Assembly (NCBI RefSeq): GCF_004795895.1
Contig: NZ_CP039250.1
Location: forward strand, 3,100,001 to 3,164,000
Source: Sphingopyxis sp. PAMC25046
GTDB taxonomy: Bacteria; Pseudomonadota; Alphaproteobacteria; Sphingomonadales; Sphingomonadaceae
Direction: 5' to 3'
Length of the DNA: 64,000 nucleotides
Shown: positions 60,529-64,000 of the stretch, piece by piece
How the letters are laid out: the number at the start of each line of letters is the position of its first letter
Numbering within the stretch: position 1 is the first letter of the stretch
Notes under the pieces: generated by a model
What the model saw: the letters and a program-made list of their open reading frames with translations, nothing else
Database searches by the model: none
What the model was told of the DNA's origin: nothing
Position numbers and translations under genes: made by a program

Positions 60529-61007
60529 CGCCCGCCCTTCCGAAGTTCGGCGGTCAACCCGACGGTGCCATCGGCGGCGGGGGTGATCGTCAGTTGATCG
60601 ACGACGAAGCCCTGCGCTTCGAGCGAAGCAAGCCAATCGATCAACACCGGCGCCTTGGCGGTCGCGATGGCGATCGTCGCCTGCCCGGCGCCCCGCGCTT
60701 CGTTGCGGTCGAGCGTCAGCCCGATCTCACCCGCCGATTGCGCAAGATACTGGTCGACTGCCACGGCATCGACCGCCGTCGCGACCGATTTCGCCGGGCG
60801 TCGGGCGAGCAATTGCACCTTCGCCTTGACCCGTCCCTCGCGCTCGATCGCCGCGCGATGCCGGCTTTCGAGATCGATGAACGCGGCAACCGCGGGACGG
60901 GCGAGACCCCAGACGAGCACGCCAAGCGCCAGCACGCCCGCAACGCCGACAAGCCAGCGTTCGCGTAGCGAAAGGCCGCTCCACCAATTTTTGAGCTTGT
61001 CGGTCAT
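60525..61007 (-). CDS. gspM: Type II secretion system protein M
   Basis: A 160-residue GspM from ATG 61007 (MTDKLKNWWSGLSLRERWLV); it ends with AELRKGGR. A short cytoplasmic helix, one membrane helix (VGVAGVLALGVLVWGLAR) and a ferredoxin-like domain (RNEARGAGQATIAIATAKAP). GspM anchors GspL in the inner-membrane platform. The start overlaps the gspL end by 4 bases and its end overlaps gspN by 4. Confidence 0.9.
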   Translation of the reverse strand: MTDKLKNWWSGLSLRERWLVGVAGVLALGVLVWGLARPAVAAFIDLESRHRAAIEREGRVKAKVQLLARRPAKSVATAVDAVAVDQYLAQSAGEIGLTLDRNEARGAGQATIAIATAKAPVLIDWLASLEAQGFVVDQLTITPAADGTVGLTAELRKGGR

Positions 61008-62149
61008 GGTACCGCCCGGATCGTTATATTGGCCATCTGCTGGCCATCGCTGCCCGCCATCGGCTGCGCGGTGATGCGGTAACCGCGCGCTTGCAGCGCC
61101 AACAGCACCTGGTTGATATCCTCGACGCGCGGCGCCGCGAGCGTCGTCGTCAACGTCCCGTCGGTGCGGTGCGACAGGGTTTTGAGCGACACGCCGGGTG
61201 CATCGCTCATCGCATCGTAAAGCGCCGAGGCCGGAACCGAGAAAGCGAGCGGTCCGCCGCCGGCGGCCGCAAGGCGGCGGTCGAGTTCCGCCTCCGCTGC
61301 GGCGGCGTCGCTCGCCGTCACGCCGCCCTTTTTCGCCATCGCCACGACCGCCTCGTCGGCGCGGCCGGTATCGGAAACGAGCCGCACCGCATGGACGACG
61401 GGAATGAGCAGGCTCAAGACGACGAGCGCGATCAGCAGATATTTCGCTATCCGCAGCAGCGCCGGATCGACGGCCCAGCTTCGCTTGGGCTTCCATCCGC
61501 CGCTGAGCAGATCGAGCGGCGGCGCGGCGAGCGTTAGCAGCAGCGCCTCGCGCATCTTGTCGGGGTCTAGCGGGGCGATGTCATGGCTACCCGCAATCAG
61601 CGCGTCGAGCTCGGGATCCGAGCGATAGGCGCGGTCGGCGCTGCGCACGATCTGCTCGCCGCCGACCTCTGCGGTCCACAGCATATCGGGCTCGGGCGGC
61701 GGCACCGCGGCGGCGGCGGGGATGACGGCGACGGGCGCCAGATCGCGCGCCTTCAGCCAGTCGGTCCACGCGGCCATGGCGGCATGGGTCGTGACCGCCA
61801 CCGGGACGGCCTGCCCCTCGCTCGCCGGCTGACCCGTGACGACATGCAGCGATGCCGCATCGCCCAAGCTGTCTTTCAGCACGTCGATCCGCGCCGCGGC
61901 GGCGGCTTGCGCGGGTGCGGCGTCGGGATAGTGGAGCCAGCGCAGCGGCACGTCGGCCGCGGGCGCCAGCGCGACCAGCCGGTCGTCGGCATCGTCGTCC
62001 TCCGGTTTTTCCCAGGCGCCGACCCAGCCGTCGTCCTGTCCCGAATCGACGATCACGCCATCATCGATGCGCAGCCACGCGGGGTGCGGCGCACCTTCCT
62101 CGCCGAGCGCTGCCACCGGGGGCAGCCAGAGAACCAGCGTGCGCGACAT
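61004..62149 (-). CDS. gspL: Type II secretion system protein L
   Basis: A 381-residue GspL: cytoplasmic actin-like part (MSRTLVLWLPPVAALGEEGA; TAEVGGEQIVRSADRAYRSD), one helix (IAKYLLIALVVLSLLIPVVH), and a periplasmic ferredoxin-like end (QALLALQARGYRITAQPM-type). It couples the GspE ATPase to the membrane platform. Its ATG (62147-62149) now begins directly beside the 62151-62418 element, which supplies no recognisable ribosome binding site, so translation after insertion may be weakened. Confidence 0.9.
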   Translation of the reverse strand: MSRTLVLWLPPVAALGEEGAPHPAWLRIDDGVIVDSGQDDGWVGAWEKPEDDDADDRLVALAPAADVPLRWLHYPDAAPAQAAAAARIDVLKDSLGDAASLHVVTGQPASEGQAVPVAVTTHAAMAAWTDWLKARDLAPVAVIPAAAAVPPPEPDMLWTAEVGGEQIVRSADRAYRSDPELDALIAGSHDIAPLDPDKMREALLLTLAAPPLDLLSGGWKPKRSWAVDPALLRIAKYLLIALVVLSLLIPVVHAVRLVSDTGRADEAVVAMAKKGGVTASDAAAAEAELDRRLAAAGGGPLAFSVPASALYDAMSDAPGVSLKTLSHRTDGTLTTTLAAPRVEDINQVLLALQARGYRITAQPMAGSDGQQMANITIRAVP

Positions 62150-62150
62150 T

Positions 62151-62418
62151 TAGGGCATGAATCCGCATACGGCGCCGTCGAGGCGCCGAAATGGCGAAGA
62201 TATCGGCTTCGCGTGGCCGCAGCGGACGGTGGTTCCGTCTGCAAGGCCGCGCGGAGACGAGATCGAAGCCATTTCGGCGTCCCTCCGGGATTTGACCGAT
62301 TTTGTCCATGGCTGCGTCAGCGAGCCTTGGAATATACTCATATGCCTGCGTCTCGCTTCCTTGCCCTGAACAAAATCGCTTCAAACCTCGACGGTGCCGT
62401 ATGCGGATTCATGCCCTA
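62151..62418. mobile_element. Miniature inverted-repeat element between gspK and gspL
   Basis: The ends are 33 bp inverted repeats with one mismatch (62151-62183 and 62386-62418; outer part TAGGGCATGAATCCG), 268 bases in all counting both TA copies. Removing the element and one TA restores GAC-TAA-ATG, the gspK stop directly before the gspL start, so TA is the target duplication of an IS630/mariner-like insertion. It encodes no transposase. Inside are a second inverted repeat (CGCCGAAATGGC at 62184, GCCATTTCGGCG at 62278), a hairpin, and 96 unpaired bases (62290-62385) that may be a later insert. Confidence 0.85.
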
Positions 62419-63423
62419 GTCCGCCTCGCCCCAATCGCGGCGCACGATCACCGGCGGTGTCATTCCGGCAGACGGCGCTCCGCCATTGGCATCGATCAGC
62501 GAAACTGCGGTCAAGAAACCGTCCCCCATCGTCACGTTCGTCGTCAGCGCAAGCCAGCGGCTGGTCACGCCCGCCTGTTCGGCGACATCGTTCGGCGGCT
62601 TGCGGCCTTCGAACACACTCGCCTCCCAGAATCGCACACTGCTGCCATAGCCGCCCGCGGGGCGCGCCGCCAGCGCCGCCCGTGCGTCGGCGATACCGAT
62701 TTCGCCGGGCAGCAGCATCGCGACCAGCGGCGCCTGTTCGGGCGCAAGCGTATTGACGTTCAGCTTTACTGGATCGGTCACCGGCAGCACGCAGATCCAG
62801 GGCCTCAGCCGCGCATAGATCTTCGGGGTGACCCCGCGCACCGCGCGCAATTCGCTGACATCGGCCATCTTGCGGTTGGCGGGCAGATAGGCGCCCTGCA
62901 TCGATCGATAGACATTATCCTCGGCGCCCAGCCGGCCTTCGTTGCTGTCGCTGTCGATCCAGTCGGCCGCTGCGCCCGCAATCGCCTGCGCCTCACCCGT
63001 TTCGATGCCGAGCAGCGTCATCAATTCGCCGAACTGGCGCATCGCGCCCGACCGCTGGCTGAACCGTCCCGGCACCGTTTCGGCAACGAGGCTGTTGAGG
63101 TTGAAGCAATTGTTCGCATCGGTGAGCTTCGCCCGCGCTTCGCCGCCGGGCAGCGGCAGCGTGAAATCGCGGCCTAGCCAATTGCCGGCGAGCGTCAGCT
63201 TGGCCGGGTCGCGCCCGACGAGATCGGCGACCCGGCGCAGCGCAATCTGTTCGGCGGCAAAGGCATAGGCACGCCCCTGATCGACCGTCGCCGCGCTGCC
63301 CGCTATGCGCGTCGCGAGCGTCAAGCGGTCGAGCGCGGTCGCCGCGATCACCGCCATCACCGCGACGAGCAGCAATACGCTGAGCAGCGCCGCGCCGCGC
63401 TCATCCCCGCTCTGACGCTTCAT
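62416..63423 (-). CDS. gspK: Type II secretion system minor pseudopilin GspK
   Basis: A 335-residue pseudopilin from ATG 63423 (MKRQSGDERGAALLSVLLLV). The prepilin cleavage site is RG/AALL with the usual lack of Glu5 in GspK. The large periplasmic domain contains NCFNLNSLVAETVPG and VKLNVNTLAPEQAPLVAMLL. GspK caps the pseudopilus. The stop TAG uses TA of the element target site plus G from the element end, so the protein is intact. Start overlaps gspJ by 4 bases (ATGA). Confidence 0.92.
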   Translation of the reverse strand: MKRQSGDERGAALLSVLLLVAVMAVIAATALDRLTLATRIAGSAATVDQGRAYAFAAEQIALRRVADLVGRDPAKLTLAGNWLGRDFTLPLPGGEARAKLTDANNCFNLNSLVAETVPGRFSQRSGAMRQFGELMTLLGIETGEAQAIAGAAADWIDSDSNEGRLGAEDNVYRSMQGAYLPANRKMADVSELRAVRGVTPKIYARLRPWICVLPVTDPVKLNVNTLAPEQAPLVAMLLPGEIGIADARAALAARPAGGYGSSVRFWEASVFEGRKPPNDVAEQAGVTSRWLALTTNVTMGDGFLTAVSLIDANGGAPSAGMTPPVIVRRDWGEAD

Positions 63424-64000
63424 GGTGCCGGCACCTCGGCGGCGGGCGGCGGCGGAAGGGTCGGAGCCGTCAGGAACGTCATCGCGAGCGCCTCGCGCCC
63501 GACGCGCGTCAGCCGCACCTCGACCGCGCGGGGCAACCGGTCGCCCGGCTCCGACGTCCAGTTTTCGTTCCAAGCGCCCCGTTCGTCGCGATAGCGCACC
63601 GCCACCGCCGCAACCTCGTCGACGAGCCGGTCGCCGTCGCCGAGCGCGGTGCCGTCGAGCATCGGCTGCGTCGCGCGGCGCCACTCGCCCCCTATAAGTG
63701 CATAGCCGACACGTTCGACGTCGGGACGCGGGCTACCAGCGAGTGCGCCCGCGCCCCCATGAACGAAGGCAAACCCGTTCGACGATCCGATGAAGGCCGG
63801 AATGGCCTCGCCCGCCGGACCGCGCGTCGAGCGTTGGACGGCCTGCGCGAGATCGTTCGCCATCACTGCACGGAGCCGGTTGATCCCGCCCATCGCCTTG
63901 AGCCGTTCCTGCACCGCGTCCTGCGTGTCGACGCTGCTGCGCAGGAGAGCGACGCCCATCGCCGCGATCGCCGCGAAAATGGAGAGCGCGACGAGCATCT
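63420..64000 (-). CDS. gspJ: Type II secretion system minor pseudopilin GspJ, partial
   Basis: The N-terminus is cut by the window edge. The frame opens with a codon ending AG then MLVALSIFAAIAAMGVALLR, the hydrophobic helix that follows the prepilin Glu5, so E-MLVALS fits the GspJ start. The body contains QERLKAMGGINRLRAVMAND and the disordered Pro-rich end PPPPAAEVPAP. GspJ, I and K form the tip of the pseudopilus. It overlaps gspK by 4 bases; gspI and the rest of the operon should be to the right. Confidence 0.85.
   Translation of the reverse strand, partial: MLVALSIFAAIAAMGVALLRSSVDTQDAVQERLKAMGGINRLRAVMANDLAQAVQRSTRGPAGEAIPAFIGSSNGFAFVHGGAGALAGSPRPDVERVGYALIGGEWRRATQPMLDGTALGDGDRLVDEVAAVAVRYRDERGAWNENWTSEPGDRLPRAVEVRLTRVGREALAMTFLTAPTLPPPPAAEVPAP

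Overview
This 64 kb window looks like a stretch of chromosome from a sphingomonad alphaproteobacterium of the Sphingopyxis/Sphingomonas kind. That placement is inference. It rests on high GC with dense, overlapping operons, on alphaproteobacterial small families (DUF1476, DUF1244, a GapR/DUF2312 protein), on GANTC sites and on the gene mix. I found no rRNA, tRNA, CRISPR array, prophage or complete insertion sequence.

Layout. 1-1739: end of an Mla-type lipid transporter (ATPase tail, MCE protein, lipoprotein). 1843-7924: an exported alpha/beta hydrolase, an SMR exporter, PepN, an SDR protein and a DUF445 protein. 7997-12621: a two-gene RND efflux operon with an inverted repeat upstream. 12940-13584: two tandem GlsB/YeaQ genes, then a gene-poor stretch to 14556 with a CRP-like palindrome, a DnaA box and a cluster of GANTC sites. 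14557-17924: NadA, a membrane protein, DUF4230 and an MBL hydrolase. 18075-20104: a BlaI repressor and M56 peptidase pair with a clear BlaI palindrome. 20452-20786: joined remnants of a divergent Rrf2-regulator/flavohemoglobin pair. 20879-21831: DUF1476-BolA-GrxD.

Two clusters stand out. At 22042-37406 a secreted CHAT-domain protein, a CHASE2 adenylate cyclase, a small FecR-like exported protein, a TpsB transporter and a 2,477-residue TpsA exoprotein lie on one strand, apparently a regulated two-partner secretion system. At 40767-46028 three tightly coupled minus-strand genes encode a flavoprotein with two cyclic-nucleotide-binding domains and Fe-S clusters, a membrane cytochrome b-like protein, and a decaheme cytochrome c with a cytoplasmic FHA domain. 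Between the clusters lie CysS, a 2-hydroxyacid dehydrogenase and a CpdA-like phosphodiesterase. Cyclic nucleotide synthesis, breakdown and sensing therefore sit within about 21 kb.

The right part is mostly core: leucyltransferase Bpt, pyruvate kinase, DUF1244-GapR-YbjQ-GNAT, YebC, ruvC, ruvA-gfa-ruvB, ybgC-tolQRAB-pal, and the end of a type II secretion operon (gspJKLMN plus prepilin peptidase) on the minus strand. A 264 bp miniature element with 33 bp terminal repeats and TA duplication sits exactly at the gspK/gspL junction. Two hairpin-rich intergenic repeats lie at 47233-47363 and 51208-51351.

Start codons were moved inward from the longest reading frame wherever a signal peptide, ribosome binding site or overlap with the upstream gene argued for it; those choices are stated in each entry.
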